Source: Neocallimastix lanati (nom. inval.) | Lineage: Eukaryota; Neocallimastigomycota; Neocallimastigomycetes; Neocallimastigales; Neocallimastigaceae | Direction: 5' to 3' | Length of the DNA stretch: 56,000 nucleotides | Assembly (NCBI GenBank): GCA_016946835.1 | Contig: JACVTC010000129.1 | Location: 185,001 to 241,000, forward strand | Shown here: positions 23,992 through 37,330 of the stretch, piece after piece | Layout: every line of letters begins with the position of its first letter | Numbering within the stretch: the stretch's first letter is position 1 | Notes under the pieces: model-generated | Told to the model about the DNA's origin: nothing | The model's input: the letters and a program-made list of their open reading frames with translations, nothing else | Database searches by the model: none | Made by a program: the position numbers and the translations under genes

Positions 23992-23992
<1 letters not shown>

Positions 23993-24000
23993 GAATGGCT

Positions 24001-24333
24001 GAATTAAATATGAATTTAAATTCGATGTTGAAACTATATATAAAAAGGAAATTGGTATTAGAAAATTGCCTAATATGCTATCCTTGTTCTTGAAAAAGTA
24101 ATTGCCTTCCTAGTTTTATACATTGGATACTTTTATATTCTAAATTTGAAGATTATAGGCAACAATTCATTCTACTATTTTCCAATCTTTCTGATATTTA
24201 TGCGTTTGCCAAAGGGGAGGAGGTTAGTACGATATATTTATGGGTTAGGTTATATATACTCTTGCTTCAAAAGGGGAAGTTACGAACTGGGAGAATCACT
24301 TTGAGAAAAAGTACTAGAAAAATTCTCAGATAA
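24001..24333 (+). pseudogene. LINE ORF2 C-terminal relic (zinc-knuckle region)
   Basis: A 110-codon frame ending in TAA, interrupted by one TGA at 24091. It reads N-C-L-I-C-Y-P-C-S, then (after the stop) F-I-H-W-I-L-L-Y-S-K-F-E-D-Y-R-Q-Q-F. This is the C-x2-C ... H-x-(L/I)-x-x-C-x-x-F/Y-x-x-x-R pattern found at the C-terminus of many LINE ORF2 proteins, here with the last Cys changed. It continues W-V-R-L-Y-I-L-L-L-Q-K-G-K, comparable to W-Y-R-W-Y-N-F-L-L-G-G in the relic at 44111-44505. 79 codons are still open after the TGA, so the copy is not very old. Confidence 0.55.
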
Positions 24334-24599
24334 TAATAGACATGCATGTTAGAACAACAATGCTGAATATACAGTAAGATTATCTAGAAGGGGAAAAAAA
24401 ATGTGCCTATGTGGAAGTGGGTGAATAACTTTACTATTCCTTACTACCCCTAGGGTGCTGGAACCAAAGGTGAAAAAAAAATGAAAAATAAAGAAAAAAA
24501 AAATTGTTTTAATTATTTAGAAGAAATTAATATTAAATTATTGTTATTTGTCATTATTGATATTTAAAAATAAAATTAAAAAGAAATGATAATTATAAA

Positions 24600-24652
<53 letters not shown>

Positions 24653-24666
24653 ATATATATATATAT
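24600..24666. repeat. (AAAT)n and (AT)n microsatellite
   Basis: AAAT repeated about 13 times, then AT repeats. Confidence 0.95.
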
Positions 24667-24883
24667 ATAATACAAATAATATTAATTAATGGCAGCGGAT
24701 CATTTCAATTTGTTGGCATAAAATTATTTTGATTTTGAATAGTGGAGTCATCATAATAATTTTGGATACTTGATATGACGTTATGACATCTTAGATTTAA
24801 ATTATTTTCATTATTATATATTATTTTAATGGTCTTTACTAATTTTATTTATGAAATATTATTCATTTATTTCTTCAGTTTCT

Positions 24884-25111
24884 TCATTTCTCCCAATTTT
24901 TTATTTCTTCATTTGGAATATAATCATGTTTATCTGGAGGAATGGAAGGAGTACTGATATTGATAGATTTGTCTTTAAAGAAAACGACAGGATGAGATAA
25001 AACTACTCATTTAACTACTCCAAGTGCTTTTTGAGTTTAAGTCTTATTTTCTTCTTTGCTTTGTTCATAAGTTTCTTTTAAGAGGTTCCAAATTTGATTA
25101 ATAATTGGATT
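24884..25111 (-). pseudogene. Unidentified coding relic, 76 codons with two internal stops
   Basis: One minus-strand frame keeps coding character over 228 nt: N-P-I-I-N-Q-I-W-N-L-L-K-E-T-Y-E, stop, A-L-G-V-V-K, stop, L-S-H-P-V-V-F-F-K-D-K-S-I-N, then I-P-P-D-K-H-D-Y-I-P-N-E-E-I-K-N-W-E-K and TGA. Composition is richer than the surroundings. Its position among LINE pieces suggests a retroelement or a captured host gene; I do not recognise the family. Confidence 0.4.
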
Positions 25112-25354
25112 ATTAAGGAAATGTAATGCATAAAATTATTTTAAAAGATATTAATAATTATTAATAATTTTGGACATAATAATTTTTAAAATATAGGAAA
25201 GTTCTATTGGTATAAGAAACCAATAATTTTATTATGTGGGTTAAGTTAATTTAGGTAAACATTACTAAAATAATAATATTTGTTCATTTCTCATCAGTTT
25301 TGTTGTCTTTCCAGTTTTTTTTTATTGTCGATTAGTACTCTGGACTAATACACC

Positions 25355-25464
25355 TATGGTTTCTAGATTGACTTCGTGACTAACCTTCTGAATTTATATG
25401 ATGCGATTTTGTAGTTGTTCCTCCCTCAATGACAGTTTAAGAAATCACTGAAAAGAAGTCTTTC

Positions 25465-25501
<37 letters not shown>

Positions 25502-25687
25502 GAGCGTATAGCGAATGCCTTTCATATTCACCTTGCCTAGAGAGAAGAGAGAAAGTCGGGCGTCATTACCGAAACGGTATGGCCAGGAATCCAATGAGAG
25601 TTTGATAGGTATAAGGGAGAAATTGAAGACCCTATTGTCCTATTGTCCTCCTTTTTTGTTAATCCTATTAAAAAAAAAAAAAAAAAA
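25355..25687 (+). mobile_element. LINE-like 3' end, copy C (poly-A tail on plus strand)
   Basis: Reverse-orientation relative of copies A and B. Near 25380-25466 its reverse complement matches copy A (CTTCTTTTCAGTGAT, GGAACAACTACA, TAAATTCAGAA). From 25515 it encodes L-P-R-E-K-R-E-S-R-A-S-L, then K-R-Y-G-Q-E-S-N-E-S-L-I-G-I-R-E-K-L-K, and it ends in a run of 18 A (25670-25687). A 34-base A run (25467-25500) has grown inside the element, where copy A has only AATAAAA. Confidence 0.65.
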
Positions 25688-26481
25688 GGGAAAAAGTTAA
25701 TCAAAAAATAGAAAAGTTTTTTCTATAATTTATCATATATACAATATTTAAAATTATGTCATAATACTAATTATATATACTCTAATTCCTTATTTTTAAA
25801 TTTTTTTGGTTTATTATATTAAAAGAATTATTTTCTAAACAAGAGTTGTTTTGATTATCCTTATAGGAATAAACACTAATCAATGGAACTTTTTTTTTTT
25901 TTTTTTTTTTTTTAATGTAAAGATAGTTTAATATTACACTACTTAATTTTTACATGGATGAAATTATTTTTCGTTAGATTTCATTATGATATTATATCTT
26001 AATAATAATTATATTACTATTGTTATAATTATATTATTTTTAAAGAATTGATTATTCTCAACTTTTATAATAGGTATTTATTAAGATATTCAATTTTTAT
26101 ATTATTAATTAATAAGATAATCCATTATAATATATATATATATATATATTTTTTTTTTTTCCCATTTTAGCATGAACATTTAAAAAAAAAAAAATTAAAG
26201 AATACAAAATCTACAACTTTTAACAAAATTCTAATAATTTTTATTTATTTATTATAAATAATAATTATCAAAATAAAATGTATATTTCAAAAAAAAAAAT
26301 TTTTTTTTATTAAATTAAATAATATAAAACGGGAATAGAAAAAAACTATAAAATTAAATAATAATAATTATAATAATTATAATATATTTTATATATTTAT
26401 TTTACATCTTCCTCTTATATACAAAAAATAGTATATGTATATAATATTTTTTTTGTTAAAATTAATTTGTATATTAATTTG

Positions 26482-26524
<43 letters not shown>

Positions 26525-28638
26525 CGAGCATGTATATGTATAATTATTTTTATATATTTTATACTTTTTATTTTATTTTAAAATTTTAAATTATTATCTT
26601 ATTTTTCCTTTTTTTTAGGGTTAGTACATACACTAAATACTTTAAAACTATTTTTTTTTTTATTTCAAAACTTAATATAAACTGTACATGTACATAATTG
26701 AAATAATTAACATTTTAATAATCAAAATAAATAATATATTAATATTAAATCTTAATTTTAATAGTAAATAAATAAATAAATAAACAAATAAATAAATAAT
26801 AAATAATATTAAAAAATTTTGATAATAAATTTTAATATGAATAAGATTAATAGTTAAAAGAAGCTAAAATATACCATTCATTTTTAAATGCCCAATTCTA
26901 TATTAATTCATTTATTTTATTATTTGTTTAATATTAAATATTAAATATTATATATAATATATTGATTATTAATTATTAATTATAAAATTATTTACTCGAA
27001 ATCCACTTATGGTGCATTTCTCATTTATCTTCATATATTTGGTAACTTTTTATGACTATGTGTATATTTAATGAGTTTTAAACTTATTTATTAAAAAATG
27101 CTATAAATAGTATGAACACTGTTAAAAAAACGATATATATATTGAATATGCCAATGTATCAATATGTTTTATAATAGATTAAATTTATTGACAAGGTATA
27201 TATGCAGAAAATACTAATTATTCATTATGTATTATTATATATTATTATGTATTATTATGTATTATTTATCACTATGTATTATTTATTACTATGTATTATG
27301 TATTATGTATTATGCATTAATTACTAATTATTATTTATTATAAAGTATTCAATAATTATAAAAAAAAAATAAAAACTTGAATACTTATAGAACCAACCAA
27401 ATTCTAAATAATTTTTTTTTATAATCATAAAAGATTAATTGTTTAATTTTAAATATAATATATTTGATTATTTTATTTTTATATTATATTATTTTTATTC
27501 TTTATTTTATTTTTATTCTTTATTCTTTATTTTTATTCTTTATTTTTATTCTTTATTTTTATTCTTTATTTTTATTCTTTATTTTTATTTTTTATTTTTA
27601 TTCTTTATATTATTTTATTTTCTATTTAAAAATGATATGAAGCCTTTAACAAATAGTATCCACTATTGATTCATTCATTCTTTCTACTTTTTGTATTTAT
27701 GAAGTTATGCATCATTTTTTTATTTTTTTTTTATTTTTTTTATTTTTTATATGATTTGCCATTCTTTTTTTTTAATATAGACAAATATAGTTAAATTAAT
27801 TAATTATTATTATAATTATTAATCCTTTTTTTTTTTTTTTTTTTTATTTTATTTAATGTATTTAACTTTATGTGTAGCTATTTTTTTTTATAATTTATAA
27901 AATTTATAATTATAAAATATATATTCAATATACATAATATAATTCAATATATTTATACTTTTCTTAATATTTTAATTTCAATTTTTTTTTTTTTTTTTTC
28001 ATAATTAAAATAAAAATTATTAGCATTTGAAGTGGTTAACATCGTCCTATTCAAATAGGTATTAAATTTATTTATGCATATTATTAACTCTATGGAATAT
28101 CTAAACTCTAACATATAAAAAATATATAATATTATAATATATAACATATATAAAAATATATAATATATATAATATAATATATATATTATTTATTTATTAA
28201 TTTTCTTTTTTAAAAAAAAATTTTTTTTTTAGTTAATTAAATAAAAATATTAATTATTCATAGTGGTGTGAAAGGTTTAAAGAGAGAGAGGATAAATTAT
28301 TTATGAAGTTGATTTTACTAATTTAAATTTTTTTTTTTTTCATATTTACTTTTATAAGATATATTTTATTAGATTAGGTTTAAGAATTACTACTTGGATA
28401 CCATTATATAAATCTATTATCAATTTATATTGTTAAATTTGAGAATCTTGTGGGAATCCTTGCAGTTTATCTATTTCAACTTATTTTTTTCTTTTTTAAT
28501 AAGTTGAAATGTTAAAAAAAAAAAAAAAAAAAAACTAATAAATATTTCTTTTTTTTTTTTTTTTTAGAAGAAATATTCCTCTTTATGTAGAGTTGACATT
28601 TTTTTTTTTAAAAAAAAAAAATAGAAAACAAAGCTATA

Positions 28639-28670
<32 letters not shown>

Positions 28671-29166
28671 TGATGATGATGAAAAAAAAAAAAAATAAAA
28701 AAAATAAAAAAAATTATTAAAAAAAAAAAAATAAAATAAAAAAAATGAAATAAAATTAAAAAAAAAAAAAACACTTAAATTATTAATGTTTCTTACTTTG
28801 TGATGGTGTCGTTTTTTATAATATTTTTTTTATTAGTATTATTATTATTATTAATTAATTAATTATAATAATTAAATTTTATAAAATTTATTATTAAAAA
28901 AAATTTTTTTTAAAAAATAATAATAATAAAAAAAAAAAAATTATATATTCATTCATATATATATATTATATATACTACTTTAATTATTTTATTAAAGAAT
29001 GAAATCAGTTTAAAAATAAATAAAATAAAAAATAAATATATATAAAGAGATATACAATTAAAAATAGGATTATCATAAATAAACAAATAAGGGAAAAAAA
29101 AAAAAATAAAACAAAAAATTCAATTCATTTCATTTTTTACTCCATTTTTTTTTTTTTTTTTTACAT
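25688..29166. other. Gene-poor A/T-rich DNA
   Basis: T runs (25890-25913, 26487-26524), (AT)n 26130-26150, TATGTATTA repeats 27220-27315 and TTTATTC repeats 27482-27610. A possible hairpin, ATTTCAACTTATT / AATAAGTTGAAAT with a 12-nt loop, lies at 28473-28510. Frames open across 27439-27669 and 27953-28147 are only repeat or biased DNA. No gene seen; this is downstream of the CotH gene. Confidence 0.6.
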
Positions 29167-31354
29167 TTAAAGGAATAAAACAAAGAGAGCCAATGTCATA
29201 AACGCAAAAACTTTACTCATGATCATTTTTTTATTAACTCCATTGGATTGATTATTTTCATCTCTTCTTTGTAGATTAACAGTCACATTATCACTCTTAC
29301 TTGCTGGTTCTAATGGAACTTCATCCCATTTAAATTTAAATTCTTCTGATACTGCTTTAGCTCTTATTTTAATCCATTGTTTTAAACCCCATGCGGTACT
29401 TTCTTTTGGCGTATCTTCCATATTTTCATAGTAATCATCTATGGTCCAAACAAATCTAGTTTTATTTGGATTATTACCAATATGAAGACGTTCAATTCCA
29501 TAATCCCATTCAATTTCATCAATATAACGACGATGGTATTCATCAAGACGACGACCTAAAGCTACAGGATTGAAGACATGCTTGACAATATCAATTAAAT
29601 GATTTTCAAATCTTTTGGTGGTGATTCCTCCTCTTAAGAAGATATTAATAGCTTCTCTGGTTGGTCCATCGTTCTTTTCAATATTCCATTTACGATCCAC
29701 TAAAGTTTTGTAGGATTGATAGGGGAATCGATCTCCATATCTATTAAGTGGTTCACTTATACCAATACCGAATGTTAAATCGAAATCTTGATCAATGAAA
29801 TAGTATTTGAAGGTACTGTTAGTGGATTCTTCTGGAGCATCGTACATAACAAAGTTTGAGGTAAGCATCCAATAGGAATCCCAATCACCTGTTAAGTATT
29901 CTAAAGCAAGGGCCTTAAAGAAAGTATCTAAATCAAGCCATTCCTTGTCAAATTTTTTCACCGCTTTTTCATCCTTGACATCAAGTTTATGCATAGCTTC
30001 CGTTAAATATTTAATCTTTTCATTATTTTCACCTTCTGAGTATTGGAAAGCACGGAAATTACTACCAATAACGAAATCAGCACCGGTACTACAATCCAAT
30101 GGGAAACCTAATCCAGTTTCTGGAACATCAATCTTACCGGTGGCTTCATTACCATAGAATTGTGACTTTATGAAAGAGTTGGAACTGGTTACTTCGATCA
30201 TCAAGTATAAACCGATAGGAGTACCATCATCTAAGTAGACACGAACTATAACTTGATTATGAACTGGGTTACCGATAGCAGCAGCAAGATCCCCATATAA
30301 AGATTGACGGAAGAAACATGGATCAGCAGAGTTTGATCTGAATTTGAAGACTTTTCTCTTATGAATTTTTTTATCAAGTTTAATTCTCCATTGGAACTTA
30401 TCTTGGTAACGATTTTGAGCCTTTGATGGAACATTTTTTTCAGAGAATACTTCATCCTTTAAAATAAGAGTGAATCTACCCAAAGTCCAAGTATCGTTAC
30501 CCGTAATGAAATATTCACGAGAACCATTATCAATAATTACAGTTGGAATGTAAGATTCATCAAAAACATCAGTTTTACCGATAGAACGATTCCATTGTGG
30601 TTTATCTTTTGGATAACCTAAACCCTTTAATGGTCTTAAAGTTTCGTTTCTACCAAAGAATTCATTATGTGTGGTGAGTACTTCAACAGGAAGAGTTCTA
30701 TTGAAACCTTCACTTTTTCCATCAACTGTATAAGTATAACTATAATAAATAAATAAATAAATAAATAAATTAATACATATATAAAAGCAAATGAATATTA
30801 AATATTTATTTTAATTAAATAACAAACAATAAAAAAAAAAATAAAAATAAAATATATAAACAATAAATATAAATACATTATATATTAAATATTTAATAAT
30901 AGATTTGGAAAAAAAAATAAATAAAAAAGAAATAAAAAAAAAAACATATATCATATTTTATTTATTTATTTATTATTATTATTATTAATTTTATTTGATA
31001 CAAATATAAAGAATAAAGATAATATATAAATATAATTATGCATATGTGAATAGTTATAAAAATTGATATAAATATTATATATTTTATAAAATATTAACTA
31101 GGCATAATTATATATATTACCATAATAAATAAATAAATAAATGAAAAGTCTTACCTAAATTCCTTATCTGGACATTCAGAAGAAATACTATAAACACGTG
31201 AAAAGTTATCTATTGGTTTTAAATCTAAAGTTTTATTATTGAAGGTAACAGTAGCATTATTACCAAAAGTAATAAGACTGAATTTAACAGTACGTCCATA
31301 GACGTTAAGAATTAATGCAAATAAAATGATAGTAAAAAATATTAAACAATTCAT
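29167..31354 (-). CDS. CotH-type protein (spore coat protein H / CotH kinase family), GPI-anchored
   Basis: Two exons, 31354-31155 and 30739-29167 (TAA), phase-2 junction E-F-R/S|Y-T-Y; 590 residues. Signal peptide at the N-terminus (C-L-I-F-F-T-I-I-L-F-A-L-I-L-N-V-Y-G) and a hydrophobic C-terminus (V-F-A-F-M-T-L-A-L-F-V-L-F-L) after a Ser/Asn-rich stretch, the usual GPI-anchor layout. The CotH domain shows H-K-R-K-V-F-K-F-R-S (about 193-202), G-D-L-A-A-A-I-G-N-P, G-D-W-D-S-Y-W (351-357) and Y-F-I-D-Q-D-F-D-L-T-F-G (about 380-391), matching the D-x-D metal-binding signature of CotH kinases. CotH proteins are atypical protein kinases in bacteria and surface proteins in Mucorales and anaerobic fungi; activity here is inferred. 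Paralogue at 45737-47692 has an identical 200-nt first exon. Start is the ATG before the signal peptide. Confidence 0.9.
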
Positions 31355-33248
<1,894 letters not shown>

Positions 33249-33726
33249 TTTTAATATGTAAAGTTTGCCATGTTGGTCCAGTCGGTTAGGACGATACAGG
33301 TTACTGTAGAGGGCGGGGTTCGAATCCTCGGCATGGCACCAAATAATCGGATGAGGTTTCTATCCTGGGATATCATGAGACCACACGTGATGTCTATAAG
33401 GCTTTCCCTCAGATGATTATTTCACCCAACCATGATACTACGCTTTGAATTGAAGCATAGACCTTGATGATTGTAAAATTTCCAATCGCCAATGATTACA
33501 CCCACTAGGGAGGAGTTAATGGTTCCGTTCTGATGCTCGTGGTCATTAGAGATATATGTAGGAACGTTAGGAATGCATCTCCGGGCAGTGTGTAACGACG
33601 ATTGAGAGCGGCGAAGCTGATACAGTATGCCAATAACTCATCACCTTACAGTTAATTAATAACTGTATGGCCATATGGGAGATGGGTACCCATATGTGCA
33701 AGTCTATGTTTTAATATGTAAAGTTT
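33249..33726 (+). mobile_element. tRNA-derived SINE-like element with 18-bp target-site duplication
   Basis: TTTTAATATGTAAAGTTT occurs at 33249-33266 and again at 33709-33726, exactly bracketing 442 bp (33267-33708). The body has about twice the G+C of its flanks. It opens with a tRNA-like head (33267-33341) that carries an A box (TGGTCCAGTCGG, 33274-33285) and a perfect B box (GGTTCGAATCC, 33317-33327), that is, an RNA polymerase III internal promoter. The tRNA-unrelated body follows. The 3' part has two hairpins: TACAGTTA/TAACTGTA (33647-33667) and CATATGGG/CCCATATG (about 33672-33696). There is no poly-A tail. The perfect duplication means a recent insertion. The lack of an open frame fits a non-autonomous retroposon. 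No second copy lies in this window. Confidence 0.85.
33267..33341 (+). tRNA. tRNA-like head of the SINE (pseudo-tRNA, CCA encoded)
   Basis: Folds as a cloverleaf: acceptor GCCATGT/GCATGGC (7 bp, last a G-U), D stem GTCC/GGAC, T stem CGGGG/CCTCG with loop TTCGAAT, discriminator A and an encoded CCA. The anticodon arm is about 2 nt short: TACAG/CTGTA closes on only GTTA, so no normal 7-base loop or anticodon can be assigned. Eukaryotic tRNA genes do not encode CCA, so the head may descend from a mature CCA-bearing tRNA. Not a working tRNA gene. Confidence 0.8.
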
Positions 33727-34768
33727 AAAAATTTTATTAAATTAAAAAGTTAAACTTGATACTTGATACTATAAAGAAAAAAATTATAAAATTCATCGAT
33801 TATTAAATAAATAATAAAAAAAAATTAACCTCATTTTAATAATTTTTAATAATTACTATTATAATAATAATAATAATAATAATAATAGTAATGGTAAAAA
33901 TAATAATAATGATAATATGAAAAAATAATTCCTTAGTATGAATTTTTTTTTTTGTACCGTATATATATCAACATAAAATTTGGAATGTGTGAATTATTTT
34001 AAAGAATAAAAAACATGAATTTAGATTATCATACATTTTTTTTTTGTTAAAATTTTCCCTATTTAATCTCGCATAAATTATTAATAAAAAACATCATAGT
34101 TATATAATTTGAAGATGTATATATAATACAAAACTGTAACAAATAAATAAATAAATAAATACATAAATAAATAAATAAATAAATAAATTTTATTTGTAAT
34201 TATATATTATTATTTAATTCATTTAATTAAATAATTTTATATGTTGAAAAAAATACTACTATTTAAACCAATATTTAATAAATAAGTCATTTTTTCATTT
34301 ATTACTGGAAATATTTAATATTTAATTATTAAATATAATACAATCTTTTTAGTTTATACGGTATATATATAAAAATAAATATAATACAATCTTTTTAGTT
34401 TATACGGTATATATATAAAAATAAATATAATACAATCTTTTTAGTTTATACGGTATATATATAAAAATAAATATAATACAATCTTTTTAGTTTATATGGT
34501 ATATATATAAAAATAAAAGTATTGCTTTTAACAATGGTACATGTAGAAATATGGTGTTTCAAAGTAGTTTATTTAAAACCATCATTTTTAATATAAATAA
34601 AAAAGTAAATAAATAAAAATTATTTTAAATATTAATATAAATAAATAAGTTAAAACGCCACTTATGTTATTTTTATTGTCGAGAAAGACATAATTTTAAA
34701 ATTTAAAATATGCTATCCCTACCAAATGATCTTTCTTTTGGCAGAGTTTTCTTTTATATATTTTTATG

Positions 34769-34806
<38 letters not shown>

Positions 34807-35860
34807 ACTGTTATTAGCATACACATCAATTAATTAATAATTATTAATCTTATTGCATTAATCTTATTTTATTAATTCATTTAATAATAATTAGACCAAA
34901 CCAAATGTATTTAAAATTCAATAAAAAAATAATTATTAGTTTAAATTTACAGTGAAAAAGTAATTATTATTAAAATTAGAATTATTTACTTATTAAATTT
35001 TATCTTATTTTCATTTTCATTTTTAATTTTAAAAGTATAAAAAAATTTTTTTTTTTTTTCTTTTTGTTTTCCTTTTAATTATCAAATGCAAATATCAAGT
35101 AAATTAAAGTATATAAAATATAAAATATGTAATATACTATAGAATGCATTTATATGAATTGACATTAGGAATGATAAAAAAAAACAATAAAGTTATAATT
35201 CATTGTTTATGGATTAATAACAATATCTCTAATTATATTTAATCTTTCATTCTTCCATAAAAAATTTGGTTATAAGAAAAAAAAAATTTTTTAAATTAAT
35301 TTTTTAATTTATTTTTTTTTTTAATTAAATTTATATTTTATTTAAATTTTTTTTTTTTTTTTTTTATTATGATTATATTTTTTTATTTTATTTTTTAATT
35401 AACATTTTTTTTTTTAGTTTTTAATTTATCTAGTTATAATGAAATTTTAAATAATTGAATTTTAAAATAATGAAATTGAAATATTTAAAATGCAAAGATT
35501 TTGAAAATTGAAGTTAATAAAAACTTTTGGAAAATTAAAAACGATACTCATACTATTAATTTAGTAGTTTATATATATATTTTAAACTCCTTTTTTAACA
35601 ATTGAAGAATAATTTTTTAAAATTATAAATTTGAAAATTTATTATTTTGGTAAACAAAGGATATTGAAGCTGTACAATAATTCAATTTTAAAACTCTATG
35701 ATATAAAATTGAATATTAATGATTTTATTTAAAAATAAGAATATTTTAAAAAAAGTATTTTATTATTAAATAGATTAACCTATTTTTACAAATAATAATA
35801 AAAAAAAATTTTTTTTTTTTATTGTTTCATTTAATTAGTTTATTAGAATTAATAATAATG

Positions 35861-35909
<49 letters not shown>

Positions 35910-36215
35910 TATTATTAAAAATAAGAATCTTCTGGCTAATTAACTATTATAAAAATCAAAAAATTTAAATTTTGATTTTGATTTTTATTGTGCCATTAAA
36001 CTATTTAATTATATAAAATAATTAATATTTTTTATTTTAAAGGTAGAGAAATTTATGAATTTTAAAAAGAATACTCCGTAGTAACTCTATAAAAATAAAA
36101 ATAATTATAAACATAATAAAAAATAAAATAAATTAAAAAAAAAAAATAATAAATAAAAATAAAAAATCTTTAAAACTTTGTTTTTTTATCTGGTACTTTA
36201 TCTAATCTAAATATT

Positions 36216-36254
<39 letters not shown>

Positions 36255-36549
36255 AAGATATGAAATAAAAATAATAATGAAATAATTATTAAGAAATATT
36301 TAAGGATAATGATATTTTTAATGTATATATATACATATTTTAAATTAAATTCATAAAAAATATTAATATTTTAAACAATTATGGAATTTTTAGTTAAGAA
36401 TAATTGTAACTATTAATAATATTTTTGTACGACAGAATTCTGATAATCTTTTTCATTTGATCATTACTTTTACTCTGTCATTTATTAAAAATCAATATTT
36501 ATATTATTTAAATTAATTAAATATATAAACCATAATTCAGCAATAATAT
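33727..36549. other. A/T-rich intergenic DNA with a 46-bp minisatellite
   Basis: (AAAT)n 34142-34188, the minisatellite at 34331-34514, and many T runs (34769-34802, 35862-35907, 36219-36250). A segment at about 34655-34760 has more mixed composition but no open frame. No gene seen. Confidence 0.55.
34331..34514. repeat. 46-bp tandem repeat, four copies
   Basis: Four head-to-tail copies of a 46-bp unit beginning AAATATAATACAATC and containing TTTATACGGTATATATAT. Copies 1-3 are identical; copy 4 has TTTATATGG in place of TTTATACGG. Being non-microsatellite and nearly identical, the array is young. Confidence 0.95.
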
Positions 36550-36634
36550 TTTCTAGGTCTTCTATTATCAGTTCATTTGGATTCCATCATTTTGTATTTT
36601 TCAATTAAAATATTAATTTTATCAATTCTTCCTA

Positions 36635-36670
<36 letters not shown>

Positions 36671-36748
36671 CAATTCTTGCATTTTTCTTTATGTGATCCT
36701 TATTAGATAAAGATTTTTCTTATTCATATCATTAATTTATACAAAAAA

Positions 36749-36791
<43 letters not shown>

Positions 36792-37009
36792 AAAATAAAT
36801 TATTTTTATAATTAATGAAAGATTCTGATGCATTATTTGTTTTTCTATATTTTTATAATAATTCCAATTTTTTATAATTTTTTAAAATATTTTTTATTTT
36901 TTTATTCTTTTCTAAAATATTCAAAAATTGATTATCAGGATTTACAAAAGGTAACTTCGGAATCACTTTATAATATATATATATATATTATTTTATATAT
37001 ATATATTTT

Positions 37010-37040
<31 letters not shown>

Positions 37041-37330
37041 CATCATTATAACATAATTTATTTTTATTTCAACTCTAATACTCTTTTATAGTGCCATATA
37101 TAGTATTTTAAATTTTTATTAAAAAAAAAAATTTTTTTTTCTTTCTTTCCACTAAGATATCCCTTATTCGAAATAACAAAGGAAATTTTTTCGAGTAATT
37201 TATAAGTATTATTACTACATTTATTAGTATTTTTTTTTATTTCTTCAAATAACATCTTATAAGTAGCTTGTTCTTTTATGTTTTAATATCGAAAACAAAT
37301 AACGCATCAAAATCTTTTAATAATTACTTA
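36550..37330 (-). pseudogene. Unidentified decayed gene or multi-exon gene
   Basis: Several minus-strand pieces look coding, in this order: F-D-A-L-F-V-F-D-I-K-T (about 37285-37315); 63 codons at 37064-37255 starting M-L-F-E-E-I-K-K-N-T and including L-L-E-K-I-S-F-V-I-S-N-K-G-Y-L-S-G-K-K; K-V-I-P-K-L-P-F-V-N-P-D-N-Q-F-L-N-I-L-E-K (about 36905-36965); L-S-N-K-D-H-I-K-K-N-A-R-I-E (about 36675-36715); and G-R-I-D-K-I-N-I-L-I-E-K-Y-K-M-M-E-S-K (about 36575-36632). They are separated by A/T repeats, stops and A runs of 32-42. Either exons of an unrecognised gene or a relic shredded by slippage. No family recognised. Confidence 0.35.

Noticed and set aside
27439-27669. 76-codon Phe/Tyr-rich plus frame
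   Set aside because: Mostly a TTTATTC repeat read in one frame.
29945-30455. Overlapping frames inside CotH gene 1
   Set aside because: Shadows of the CotH coding exon; likewise 45828-46034 in the second gene.
33267-33341. Functional tRNA gene
   Set aside because: Anticodon arm too short for a 7-base loop, CCA encoded, and it is fused to a body bounded by a target-site duplication.
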